64,000 nt of DNA from Ophiocordyceps camponoti-saundersi (nom. inval.) (taxonomy: Eukaryota > Ascomycota > Sordariomycetes > Hypocreales > Ophiocordycipitaceae): positions 1-64,000 of the forward strand of contig PDHQ01000018.1 of NCBI GenBank assembly GCA_003339415.1. The letters are read 5' to 3'. The position numbers were made by a program, and so were the translations under genes. The notes under the pieces were generated by a model, which saw nothing but the letters and a program-made list of their open reading frames with translations, made no database searches and was not told the DNA's origin. This document shows positions 50,915 to 62,367 of this stretch, piece by piece. Numbering within the stretch: the stretch's first letter is position 1; every line of letters starts with the position of its first letter.

Positions 50915-50922
50915 TACTTATA

Positions 50923-51837
50923 TAAAAAATAGCTAATACTATTATAGCGGAGGTAGCGGCCTTTAGCGCGCCGCTTTATAATTTTATTATTATTAGCTTT
51001 AATCGCTTAATAATAAGTTTTACCGCCGCAGCTATTTTAGCTTTAAAAGGGGGGGCTATTATATTTACTAAAGCGCGGCTAAATATTAGTTTAGTATATA
51101 TAAATTATAAGGGTATTCTAAGATAGCTTAGAAGCGGAAAATAAAAACGTTTAGCTTTTATTTTTAAGGCGGAAAAACTTAATATTTATAATAATAGCGC
51201 GAATTCTAATAATAGTAATAATATACTTAGTTAAGGGAATATTATACTTTATATAATATTAATAAAAAGCTAGCGTAAAAGTATAATAAAAGCGTATAAC
51301 TTTAATTTTATTAGCTTATTTAATATTATTTATTAAAGTAAGCTTAGCTTTAAAGTAAATAAGGAAGTTAGAAAAAACTTAAAAACGCCTTATATAAAGT
51401 ATTTAAGCTTTATTATAGCTATTTAATATTAATATAAATTAGTAAATATAATATTAAGGTAACTTAAAAAATAGTTAAGGTTTTATTTATATTTAGCACC
51501 TTACTTAAAAAATAAAGCTACCTTAGCTTAAATTATAAAAGATAAGTATTAATATAGAAATACTTATTAATTATAAGTAATATTAATAAAAGCTTAGTTT
51601 ATTTATAGCTTATAAAATATAAAAGAGCGTTATATTAAAAAAAGTCTTTATTACTATTAAATAGTAATTTAAAAAGTAATAGCTTATAGTAAGATTATAA
51701 TTACTATTACTTAAGAAGCTATATAAATTAATACTATTAGTATATAAAGTTTTAAAGCTTTACGATAATAGCTTATTACTTTAAAAGCTAAGCGATAATA
51801 GCTTATTAAGTATTAAAATTATTTATAGTTAAAGTTA
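50923..51837. other. RIP-degraded sequence after the MITE
   Basis: Starts with GC-richer blocks (GGCGCGCCGC-like near 50968) and then AT debris. No domain or repeat recognised. Confidence 0.4.
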
Positions 51838-52110
51838 TTTTATTATAAAAGTTCTATACTTCTTAATATTTATAAGAAGCTAATTTTATTAATATAGAAT
51901 AACTTAAAAAGTTTTAAAGTATATATAGTATATATATTTAAAGTTATAATTTATATATAGCTTACGCTTATTTTACGCGTAGCGCTAACTAATTATATAT
52001 ATTTATATATACCCCGCGCTTATTATACGCGCAAACTTAACTAAGTACTCTTTATATAACTTAGCTATTTAAGCGTAGCTTAAATCCTTTATATATTATA
52101 TAAAATAATA
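51838..52110 (+). repeat. LTR-like repeat L, truncated direct copy
   Basis: Matches the first about 270 bases of 41161-41768 in the same orientation, then stops where an inverted copy begins. If repeat L is an LTR, this copy and the one at 41161 could be the two ends of one about 10.7-kb element. Confidence 0.55.
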
Positions 52111-52641
52111 ATTATAGCTAATTAAATAATATATTAAAGTAGTAAAATAATAACTTAATAAATATAAAAAGCTTAAAAAATAATAATAATAAAAAAAAAT
52201 AGCTATAAAAAGCTTAGAAAATAATAATAATAATAAAAAATAATAAGAATATAATAATAAAATAATAAAATATAAAGCTTAAAGAAAAATTTACTTAGTA
52301 AAATAAAAATAATATAATTAGCTTAAAAAAAAAAAAAAATTTTTATTATATAAGAGGTATTTTAACTTATACTTTATATATATATATATTATAGCTAAAA
52401 TACTTTTTTTTTAAAATAATAAAGTATATAAAAGATTTAAGCTATATTTAAATAATTAAATTATATAAAAAGTACTTAGTTAAGTTTATATATATAATAA
52501 GTATAAAGTATATATAAGTATATATAATTAGTTAACGTTATATATAAAATAAGCGTAGGTTATATATAAATTATAATTTTAAATATATATATTATATATA
52601 TTTTAAAACCTTTTAAGTTATTTTTATATTAATAAAGTTAG
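52111..52641 (-). repeat. LTR-like repeat L, inverted copy (split by the Gypsy insertion)
   Basis: Reverse complement of 41161-41768. The match runs to GTTAG at 52637-52641, is interrupted by the Gypsy element, and resumes after the second GTTAG at 63564-63568, ending near 63598. This reconstructs the target site and proves the nesting. Confidence 0.8.
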
Positions 52642-53245
52642 TAATATAAGACGTGTAATAATACCCCTATAAATCGCTTAACCTCTTATAATATTTCCCT
52701 AGGATTTCCTAAGATTTCCCGCTTTAAGATTTTACTTAGATTTCCCCTAAAAACTTTATCACTTTTACGCTTAGGAAATTACTAAGATTTCCTTTTAGGA
52801 TTTCTTTATAATAACTCTTAGGATTTTACTAAGATTTTTAGTAAAATCTAATATTAAAATATATTTCTAAAAATCTCCGGATTTTACTAGGAAATCCCTA
52901 TATATTAGGAAATTACCGCGTACTAGGAAATCTCTATTTTACTAATATATTTAGAAATTACCGTAAAATCCCCTTAAGTAAATACTTTTAAGATTATATT
53001 AAGAAATCTTCCTTAAGCTTCTAGCTATATAATTAGCTTAGTATTCTTTTAAGTAGTAATTTAGATTTTTTTATAATTACTATTTTAATTTTTAAAAAAC
53101 TCTTACTTATATTTATACTTTTTATAATAGCTATTTTATAATCTTATAATTAGTAGCTAGCTTATCTCCCTTTCCTATATATTATATCTAATAGCTAGCT
53201 TAATATATATAACTATTAGTAAATTATATATATAAGCGTATATTA
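52642..53245 (+). repeat. 5' LTR of the Gypsy element
   Basis: 604 bp, starting TAATATAAGACG and ending GCGTATATTA, consistent with TG...CA ends after RIP. The middle (about 52690-52960) is packed with GATTTCCTA-like motifs and their complements (AGGAAATC). It keeps a CA in TTATCACTTT and a TG at GACGTGTAAT, so it is slightly less mutated than the 3' LTR. Confidence 0.92.
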
Positions 53246-55800
53246 ACTAATAGTAATTTTATATTTTATTAACTTATAGATTTTTAGCTATTAAAGTAAT
53301 AAGTTAAACTTAAAATATTTTTTACTAATAAAACTTTATAAGCGTAGATTTTTAGCTTAGAAGAAAGCTTTATTATATTTATTACTTAACCTTAACTATA
53401 TATTATTTCTTTACTTTTAAACTCCTTAAGGTAATTAAGGAAGAAGTTATAGCTAGGAAAGAAAAAGCTTATACTTTTAATACTTATAAAATAGTAAAAA
53501 AACCTTACCTTTTTAAAAGTAAATTTCCTCTTTTATAATATAAGGAAATAAAGCTAGTTTAAAAATACTTACTATATTAAGATAATCCCTAAGAAACTAA
53601 GTTACTTACTATAATTAAACTTTTCCTAACTAATCTAAATATTATAATAAACTATAATTAACTATTTAAATAAGTAAATTAACTAAAATATATATTTAAT
53701 AGTATCCCTTACTTACTTAGAATTCCCTTAGAAAATTAGCTACCTCTTATTTAAGAATACCTTCGAACTATAAATAATACCGAAAAAAAAGGTAAGTTAC
53801 TTACTTTACCGGAAAAAAGCGAGGAAAATACCGAAATCCCCTTTTAGGAAGAAAGTAAAAAGGAAACCTCCTCTTAGGATAAAGGTAAGAAAACCGCTAC
53901 GCTATAAGAATCCTCTCTAAAAAAAGAACTATCTACTTTAAGGAAAAATACCTCGAAAAGGTAATATTTCTTAGATCCTCCTATAACGTTATTTAATTCC
54001 GGAAAACCTCCTTTACTTTCCGCGGAAAAGGAAAAAATAATATAAATAGTTAATAATATACTTTACTCTTATAATATTATACCTTAAAACTTAGATTACC
54101 TTAAATATATTAACCTAAATAATAATTTATAATTATATAATTAATTAAACTTATAAAAACTATTTAGATAATAAGTTAAGTTATAAGCTAAAAATATTAG
54201 ATAGTTTAAGCTTACTAATATTTTTAATATTACTTTTAATTAGATTAAAAAAACTAATTAAATTATTATTTATTAAAATATTAACTAATTTATAAACGCT
54301 TTAAAATAAGTTACCGCTTAAAGTAAGGATTATATAAATAAACTTATATAACTTATTCCCTCTTTTCTTTAAAATTATATTATAAAATAATATTCTAGAA
54401 ATCTAAACTTTTAAATTAGATTAAAACTTACTTTTCCTAATCTTGGAATTTAAGGATAAGTAAAAGCTTTTTAAAAAAAGTTTACTATCTAACTTAATAT
54501 TACCGCTTTTACTATATAAAAATAAAGCTTTATATTTTAAGATATACTTATTAGAAAAGACTTCTAATTATAAGTATTTAAAATAAAAAGAATAGCTTAA
54601 GTAGCTTTTTATCTTAAATAATTTATATTAATAATCGTTTTCTCTTAACTTAATATCTTACTTTAAAAAACTTTCCGATAGCTAATTAGCGAAAATACCT
54701 TAGATAACTAAGTATATAAATATAAATAACTTATTCCGAACCTTTAAACTAAGCTAACTAAAAGAACTTAAGGTAATTTATAAAATAATATTACTTAGTA
54801 TATAATTTTAAGTAAGTTACCTTAACGTAAATATAAGGTAAATAATTTTAAAGAGAAATCCTTATAAAATCCGGATTACTAACTAGATCGTAAACTAAAT
54901 AATTTCTTTAGAAAGCTAATAAATAATACTTAGAAACCTTTTAATAAAAATATTAAGTTTAAAATAAAAATAAAATAGCTTTTCCTAAGAAAAAATAAAA
55001 AAAATTTAAAAGGTAATTTTATTCTTATTAATCTTACTTATAAACTTATTAAATAAGATCCTAATACTAATAAAGCTTTTATAATCTTTTTTAAGATATA
55101 TAATATAATTCTTAATATTTTAGAATATAATTTAGATAATAAAACTAACTTATTTAAATTATCTAAAACCGAAAAGGATAAGTAACTAGCTAATAACTTA
55201 TATTATCTTATTTTAGATTTTAAGAAATATAAAATAAAACCTCTTAATATTATTAAAAACCTCCTTTTTAAAAACTTTCCTATTATCGAAGCTACTTCTT
55301 AAATAACTAATTTTCCTTTAGAATAAGTTTCCTATTTTTCTTATATAAAGATTTTAATATTTAGTAAAAATAAACTATTTAACGCTATAAAAATATATAT
55401 TAATATTAAAATAAATAGATCCCTTATTAGAAAAAACTTACTTAATAAGTTTAATAATATTAACTATAATCTAATAATAATTTAAAGCTTAAATAATATC
55501 GGGTTAGCTTTAACTTATAGTTAAGCTACCTTTACTTTATATATTATCGGTAAAATTAATAATAAGTTTTATATTAGTAAGTTTAAAGCTAGCGCTTAAG
55601 TTATTAAGTATTTTCCTACTAGAGTTTTATTAGAATAAGGATTCTTAATCCTTTATAAAATCGATATTCTTAACTCTTAATAAGAGCTTTAGATTTAACT
55701 TTACGGAGGAATATATATTAAATATTATTCTACTTATAAAAGACTAGCTATTTATAAATATATAATAGCCGCCTTAGTAATAATAATCCCTCCTTTTTTA
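53246..55800 (+). pseudogene. Gag-like region of the Gypsy element (degraded)
   Basis: Lies between the 5' LTR and pol, where gag belongs. The + strand at about 53750-54010 reads as Glu/Lys/Ser-rich, low-complexity protein, which fits a gag N-terminal part. A CCHC zinc knuckle is not visible, but its TGC and CAC codons are exactly those RIP destroys. A TG survives at 54442-54448 (TCTTGGAATTT). Assignment rests on position. Confidence 0.45.
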
Positions 55801-56439
55801 ATAAGTATAATTTTAGCGTTAATTAGAAATCCTCCTAAGAATTATAACCTTATCTTCTTCCCTAACTCTTATTTCCTCTTAAGTTTAATTATTCGTAACT
55901 ATTTTTATTTAACTATCTTTAACTTAAGTAATAAACTAATCTTTTTTAAATAAAAAAAAAGGTTAATATTATACTAAATCTTAACGATTAATTTTCTTTT
56001 ATAATCTTTTAATAAATTACTAAGAAAAACTCCTTAGATAACCCCGATAAATATTTAATACTAGATTCTTTTTTAAACTAAATAATATTATCTAATAAAA
56101 CTAATACTAACTTACCTTTTATTAATATCTTAAACTTAAGTTAACCTTATTAGTTAGGTATCTCTAAGATACCCGATATCTTAAAAATCGAAGGAGAATA
56201 TAGCGTTAAAATTTATATATTAAATCCTTAGTTATCTAGAAAAGTAAAATAACTTTATAATTCCTTTCTAAAGCTTTAAAAAAATACTAAACTAATTAAT
56301 TTACCTTTTAAATAGTATCTAAAAATCCCCCTTATTAATAATTAATATAAGAAAAAACTTAGTTTACGTCCTTATTTACTAAATAAACCTAATTAGAATT
56401 TCCTTAATAAAAAATATAATAATATATATTTATAAAGTA

Positions 56440-57080
56440 AGATAGAATAGGCGCTTAAAGCTTTATTTTTCGCTAGCTTATATTTTATTATTTAGAGAAG
56501 AAGTAAATTATATATTATTAATAATTTATAAGCTTTAAATAGCGTAGCTATTCTTAATATATATCTAATACCTCTCCCTTAAAATATAATCTATAAGTTA
56601 GTAAGTAAAAAGGTTATTTTTACTATTAATACTTAAAACTTTTTTTATTAGTTTCTTATCTATTTAAATTACTAAAAGTAGTTTATAATTACTTCCTATT
56701 ATAAATTAAAAAAAGCTATAATCGCTCTTATAAGGTATAAAAATTCGCTTACTTATATATAAAAATTCGTTAATTATATTTTTTAACTATATAAAATATA
56801 CGCTATTAGATATATCGATAATATAGTAATTTTCTTTAACTTTTTAGAAGATTATATTAAGTATCTTTTTACTATATTTAATCTTTTTATTAGTATAAAT
56901 CTTTCCCTTTCCGCTTTTAAATTATTCCTTTATTACTTATTTATAAAAATATTAAAATATTACGTTAATAGATTTATACTAATAAATACTTAATCTTAAG
57001 TAAAAGCTTTATAAAATATTAAGTTTCCTAATACTTTATAATATCTTAAGTAATAAATTAAATTAGTTAAATAAATAAAA
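56440..57080 (+). pseudogene. Gypsy reverse-transcriptase relic
   Basis: Reading + strand codons, the segment near 56505-56600 gives an N-ALNS-followed palm/finger region. Codons 56802-56831 give AIRYIDNIVI, the YIDD catalytic box with its second Asp changed to Asn (GAT to AAT, a RIP-type G-to-A change). In the same frame at 56961-57041 comes YVNRFILINT, then VKAL, then NIKFPNTL, matching the segment that follows the RT thumb in fungal Gypsy elements. Internal stops sit where CAA/CAG/TGG would be expected. RT would copy the element RNA into cDNA in life. Here it is inactive. Confidence 0.85.
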
Positions 57081-58050
57081 TATCTTATTCTTTATTTTAT
57101 ATAATAAATTAACTTTTTTTAGAAATATAAAATAATAATATTTTAAGAAAGATAGGAAAATAAAATACCTATTACTAAACCGAAAAAAAATACCTTTACT
57201 TTTTAGTTTAAAATTATCCTAATAAAGAAAGAAACTAATTATTTTAATAATATTACTAATACTTTTTATAATAACGCTATTTTTAGTTAGTTTTTTCCTA
57301 ATTATTAACTTTTTTTATAAATTAATACTTTTTAGAAAAATAGTTTTATAGCTTATCTTTTCTATATTAATAATAAGGAATCTTAAAAATTATTTTTAGC
57401 TCCGCCTTAATAATTTATTAAACTTATCTATTATTTTAGTTATATTTTTAAATTAGCTAAAATTAGATATTAGCTAACTAAACTTAAAATCTCTTATTTA
57501 ATATAAGCTTATCGTAAACTTCGAACTTATTTAATCGGAACTTAAAAATTAAAAATTATAGTTTTTATAAATTATATTATAATTTTAATAATTATAAAAT
57601 AAACCTCTTTTTTTACTATTAATATAAAGAGTAATAATTACCTTATTTTTATTTCTTAGTTTTTAAGTTAATATTTTTTTAAAGTTAAATATATCTTAAG
57701 TATTTTTAATATTTTTATAAACTCTTTCTTACGCCTCCTTTTAAAAGTAATCTTAGAAAAAAGATAAGGAGAACTTAAGGATATCTAAGAGGATTATATT
57801 AACTAAGACTATATACTTATTTTCTTAGAAGCTATTATTAATAATACCTTCTAATATAGGATTTTCGAAAAATATCTCCTTAATATATAATAGTCTAAAA
57901 TCTTAAAGTAACTCGAAAATAAAAACTTTTAGGAAAAACTCCCTTTTATTTAAGTAAATAGCTTATTATATCTTAAAAATATTAATAATTAATAATAACT
58001 TTATATTCCCGAAAACTACGCTAAAGAAATTATTTTTAAGTATTATTTTT
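57081..58050 (+). pseudogene. Expected Gypsy RNase H region (not clearly readable)
   Basis: Lies between RT and integrase, where Ty3/Gypsy RNase H is found. The sequence is strongly AT-shifted and I could not see the catalytic Asp/Glu residues with confidence. The region near 57740-57990 has a few longer readings. Confidence 0.4.
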
Positions 58051-59100
58051 ATAAATTTTATATTAGTTAAAAATATATATAAGCTAAATTTTTTTTTAAT
58101 TTTATTATTTCCTAATTAAAAAAAAAAATTAATAATTTTATAAATAAATATAATATTTATAAATATAATTAAACTAATAGATAGCCTCCTTTTAGGGAAA
58201 TAATTCTAATTTATTTTCTAGCGATTTTTTTTATATAATTATAATAGATTTTATTATTAAACTTTTTTTAGTTTTTTCGGAAAACTTACCTTAGTTTAAA
58301 CTTAAAAGAAAGTTCTATAATATTTTTCTTATTATTACTAATAAATTTCTAAAAATATATATTTTAACCTTTAAATATAATTATTTTACCGCTAAAAAAT
58401 AAGCTTAGTAGCTATATTATAAGCTTACTTATTATAATTAGGAACTCCTAAAATAAATTATCTCTAATTAAGATCTAAAATTTATATTTAAGCTTTAGAA
58501 AACTTTATAATTTATTTTTAGTATTAAACTCTTAATATTAATTATATATTACTTATAAACTAATAATTTATCCGAAAAATAAAATTAAATTATTAAAATT
58601 ATTTTTAAATTCTTCGCTACTAATTTCCCGATAAAGCGATAAATTAATACCTTATTAGCTTTTTAGTTTTCTCTTAATAACTCCTTCTCCTTAGTTATTA
58701 AGACTATACTAAATAAGTTACTTACTAAATTCTAGATAAATAATAGTTTTCGTTATCTAAGTAATTAAGCTTCTCTTAAATCTTAGGAAATATTAAAAAA
58801 TAAGGTAATTATTTTTATTACTTACGCCTAAGCTACGATAAAATAATATTATAATAAGAAATATCGGAAGCTTAAGTTTAAGCTTAGTAATTAAGTTTAG
58901 TTAAAACTTAGGAAAAAATATTTTATTTTTAATAAATAAGTAGCGAAGCTTTTAGAACGGTAAACTAAGCTTTTTTACGTAATCGAATAAATTAGCTATT
59001 TAGCTTATTAACTAAATCTTAATAACTTTATAAATATCTATCCCGTTATATTAGTTATTTAACTTTAACTAGCTAACGCTCTAAGAGAATAACTTAGCCT
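58051..59100 (+). pseudogene. Gypsy integrase relic
   Basis: Codons from 58457 read IISN, stop, DLKFIFKL, stop, KTL, which has the spacing of the DRDPKFTSxFW block around the second catalytic Asp of Gypsy integrases. Near 58558-58578 TNNLSEK follows, matching the region around the third catalytic residue (usual form HPQTNGLSER). This frame differs from the RT frame, so at least one frameshift lies between. The protein would insert cDNA into the chromosome, producing the 5-bp duplication seen. It is inactive here. Confidence 0.8.
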
Positions 59101-61618
59101 TAAGCTTAATACCGATAATTATAAAATCGAACGAATCCTTAATAGAAGAAAAGTTAAAAAAAGATAAAGTATTACTTAAATAAAATATCTCGTATATTAG
59201 AAAAGATACCTAAATAATAATAATTAGTAAGTAGCTAAAAAAGACTTTTAATAAAAAAAGATAATTAAAAAATTTAATAAAAAGAAAGATAAGTTAGAAG
59301 CTTAGCTAAATATTACTAGGAAAAAATATATAAATACTTTTAAAAAGTACTAGCTATTAAAATAAGGTAAATAAGTTACCTAGTAACGAACGCGTAAAAT
59401 TACTAGGAAATAATAAACTTAACGCGTTACTATTTATATTAGATTTCCCTTTATTTTCCTACCTTTTCTCTCTTACCTTTTCTTTTTTCTATTTATCCTC
59501 TATTATCCCCTTTTATATTTCCTATTTTTATTATATCTTTCTAATATATTATATTTATTCTTTTTATAGTTATTTCTTTTTATTTTCTAATTTTATTATT
59601 TTTTCTTATTTTTCCCTTTTTTTATACTTAAGATTAATCCGCCTTATAATAATCTTTATCGTTCTTATAATAAGATATACTATAAGCTATTTTATAAATA
59701 GCTAATTCGTACTCCCTTAGTACTTATATTTAAAAGCTTTAAGAGAGCTATTTAGCTATTTAGAAACCTTACTAAATTTTAGTATTTATTTAAATTACTT
59801 ACTTATAAATTTAATAATTAGAAATTAAATAACCGTATAATATTTATTACCTAAAAATAAGCACTCTAAGTAGAAAGTTACGATTTATCTTTTAGTAAGT
59901 TAAATAGTTATATTTATTATATTAATAAGAAAGTAAAAAGATAAGCTAATAAAGAATAACTCCCTAATAATAAAGATTATAATTTTAAATACTCGCTTTT
60001 AGATAATAAATAATCTAGCTTCGACTAATCCTTACCTAAAATTTCTAAAATTATAATACTTAGATATTTTACTTAATAAACTACCGCGGTATCTTCCTTT
60101 ACCGCTAGCTTTACCTCTAAAATACTAGCTACTTTATTAAGAAGCTATACTTATCTTACGCTTTTATACTCCCTTATTAATATTAAAAGGAATATCTTTT
60201 TATAATTTAAATAACCCGGAAAAAACTATTACGGCGCGTACGCGCTATTAGAAATTATAAAAGATTATATTAAGAGCTTAGTTAGCGGGTAAGTTTACTA
60301 AGACTCCGAAAAACTAGAGGAGATTAAAAAAATCCTAGCTATTATCTTATATACTAATTACTTTAGTAAAATAAAATAAATAGTATTAATAGCTATAGAA
60401 AAGGAGACTAAGGTTAAGGGAGTAGCTTCTATTTTTAGTAAATCCCTAGTAAGGCGTTTTATTACTCCTCTTACTCTAACTTAATAGAGCGTTCTTAGAA
60501 CCCCTAATAAGTAAACTCGCTTTACCTCTTAATAATTTAGAACCCCTATAACGGTCTCTAAAACCGCGATTTAATTTTAAAAAATTTTAAAAGCTAAAAA
60601 AGTTAAAAAAGCTAATAATAATTTTTTAATAACTTACTATAATAATCTAATCTAAGTTATTAAATACTCTTTTACCTTTTTCGTAATATATTATAATAAG
60701 TAAGCTTTAGTATTTTAGAATATAGATATTATTTTAATTTAGGTAACTTATTTTAATAAGTACCTTACTAAATATAATATTTCCTTTAGCTTAAGTTATA
60801 TAGCGAAAATATTCGGTATTAGTAACGAATAGATTATCGATTTCCCTATTCTTATACTTATCTTACTTAATACTCCCGCTTTTAAGAATATATTACTTAA
60901 TATCGATAAGGTTACTATATTTATTAATAAGAAATCCGCGCTTAATAATTTAGGGAAGATTCTAAAGTTTTATAAAAGAAACTATTAGAACTTATATATT
61001 TATATAAAAAAATAAATATATTTACTTAGCGAAGGTATTATTATATTATTTCTAGCTATTATTATTAATTATATACTTTTTTTAGCTTAAAGTAATATTA
61101 TCGGAAATAAAATAACTCTAAATTTTAATAATATTCTAATTTTTAATATCTTAAATTTAGTTAAAATAACTCCCGATAATATCGCTAAAAAGCTATATAG
61201 TTAGATAAGTAGCTTAGTTAAACTTTTTAATAATATTAAATATATTATAACTATTAAACTTATTAACGCGGACTTTTTCGTTAATATAACGATAAACTAA
61301 AGTATTCCTTAGCTCTCTATATAATATCGGTACGAACTATAGTAAAGAATATATTAATAACACGCTTTATATTAAAAGCACGCGTTATACTATTTAACTA
61401 TTAATATATAATAGTTTTTATATTTATTTTACTATTAATAAGTAATAAATCTCTAAGTTATTTAACTATTAATAAGTAATAATTATTATATTTACTAAGC
61501 TTAGGTAAGAACCTTATAAATTAATATACTTTTAATATTATTTTTTAATATTTTTACGATATAATATTAATTATATATTATTTATTTTATATTCTATACG
61601 CTATAAATAAAGAAAGAA
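59101..61618 (+). other. Extra 2.5-kb segment downstream of integrase
   Basis: Still inside the Gypsy element. It starts with the integrase tail (purine-rich to about 59400), then a pyrimidine-rich stretch (59440-59640), then 1.7 kb (59.85-61.5 kb) with a base texture like coding debris. Most Gypsy elements end soon after integrase, so this could be an additional ORF or a long 3' untranslated region. I recognise no domain. Confidence 0.4.
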
Positions 61619-61632
61619 TATTAGCTATAATA
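61619..61632. repeat. Left target-site duplication of the SINE
   Basis: TATTAGCTATAATA, identical to 62354-62367. Confidence 0.85.
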
Positions 61633-61905
61633 TTATTATTATTATTGTTACGCTAGGGACCTAATACTAGGCATCTAGAACCTCTGCTATATGTAGAGCT
61701 AACAGGTCTTTTCTGACCTGATAGGAAAAACCCCGGGTAGGGACTATCCAGGTAAAACCCCCCCAATTGTGTGCTGCTGAGTCAGGTACCCCTCTGGGGT
61801 CCTAACAGGGTACGCGACGGTCTGGTCTGTTGAGCCTACTGTGGCCCGGAGGCATAGTTAATCCGGCTGCTATAGCTGTGGCTGCTATAGGGGTCCGCTG
61901 CGGGG

Positions 61906-61969
61906 TCCGCTCCGCTCCGCTCCGCTCGGGTTAGAAGGTCCGGGGCCCCCCTATATATGTGTGTGTGTG
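61906..61969. repeat. Simple repeats inside the SINE: (TCCGC)n and (TG)n
   Basis: About four to five TCCGC units at 61906-61927 and a TG run at about 61958-61969. Both are mutable tracts useful for telling SINE copies apart. Confidence 0.8.
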
Positions 61970-62276
61970 GGTAACAGCGCTGTGGATTGATTTGATTGAA
62001 TTGACTAGCCGTCTCGAGCCTCGGGCAGGCTTATCGGAGTCCGACTCCGTGGCGGGGTCCGATAACGTAAGGACCCGTACGGCACCCTTATCGGAAGGGT
62101 ACGTACCGGCGCCCTGTGACGTAGGGCGCGTATCGCCCGCGGCGACGCTCCGCGGGGAGCCTTCCGGTGGCCCCACACCGGGAAGATCGTTTATCCGACC
62201 CGATCCAGGCCGCCGTGTCTATTTGTAAGCGCCGTACGGCTGCGCTGCCTTGGTCAGGGGGTCCTCTAAGCCCCCG

Positions 62277-62353
62277 TGCCGTTCGCCGGATTCGAACCGA
62301 CTACCTCTCAAAAAGAGGTCGTTCTAGGAACATGACCGTTGCGCCAGAACGGC
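62277..62353 (-). ncRNA. tRNA-like 5' head of the SINE (Pol III promoter, Lys-UUU-like hairpin)
   Basis: 77 nt. The acceptor stem GCCGTTC/GAACGGC pairs perfectly over 7 bp with a discriminator A. The T arm GTCGG-TTCGAAT-CCGGC pairs, and its GGTTCGAATCC is a perfect B box. TGGCGCAACGG fits the A box. A 5-bp hairpin with a 7-nt loop TTTTTGA (62303-62319) would present UUU. However, 27 nt separate the acceptor stem from that hairpin (about 19 expected), only one nt separates it from the T stem, and no proper D stem forms. It is therefore a tRNA derivative, not a working tRNA gene. Confidence 0.8.
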
Positions 62354-62367
62354 TATTAGCTATAATA
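62354..62367. repeat. Right target-site duplication of the SINE
   Basis: TATTAGCTATAATA, identical to 61619-61632, adjoining nucleotide 1 of the tRNA-like head. Confidence 0.85.

Larger units (their letters stand above)
61633..62353 (-). mobile_element. tRNA-headed SINE, 721 bp, not RIP-mutated, nested in the Gypsy element
   Basis: On the minus strand it starts with a tRNA-like head (62353-62277), has an about 630-bp GC-rich body, and ends in a short simple tail (CAATAATAATAATAA, 61647-61633). A 14-bp duplication TATTAGCTATAATA flanks it exactly, abutting tRNA nucleotide 1 on one side and the tail on the other, which is the outcome of target-primed reverse transcription. Its transcription would be by RNA polymerase III from the internal A and B boxes, and mobilisation would need a LINE's reverse transcriptase. 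CA and TG are abundant, in sharp contrast to the host Gypsy element. Open frames of 76-89 codons (61931-62397) occur here only because the island is unmutated. They overlap each other on both strands and one runs into the flank, so I do not call them genes. At 721 bp it is long for a SINE. Confidence 0.9.

Noticed and set aside
62277..62353. Functional tRNA-Lys(UUU) gene
   Set aside because: The anticodon-like hairpin is misplaced, the D arm does not form, and the sequence sits at the 5' end of a flanked insertion with a simple-repeat tail, so a SINE head explains it better.
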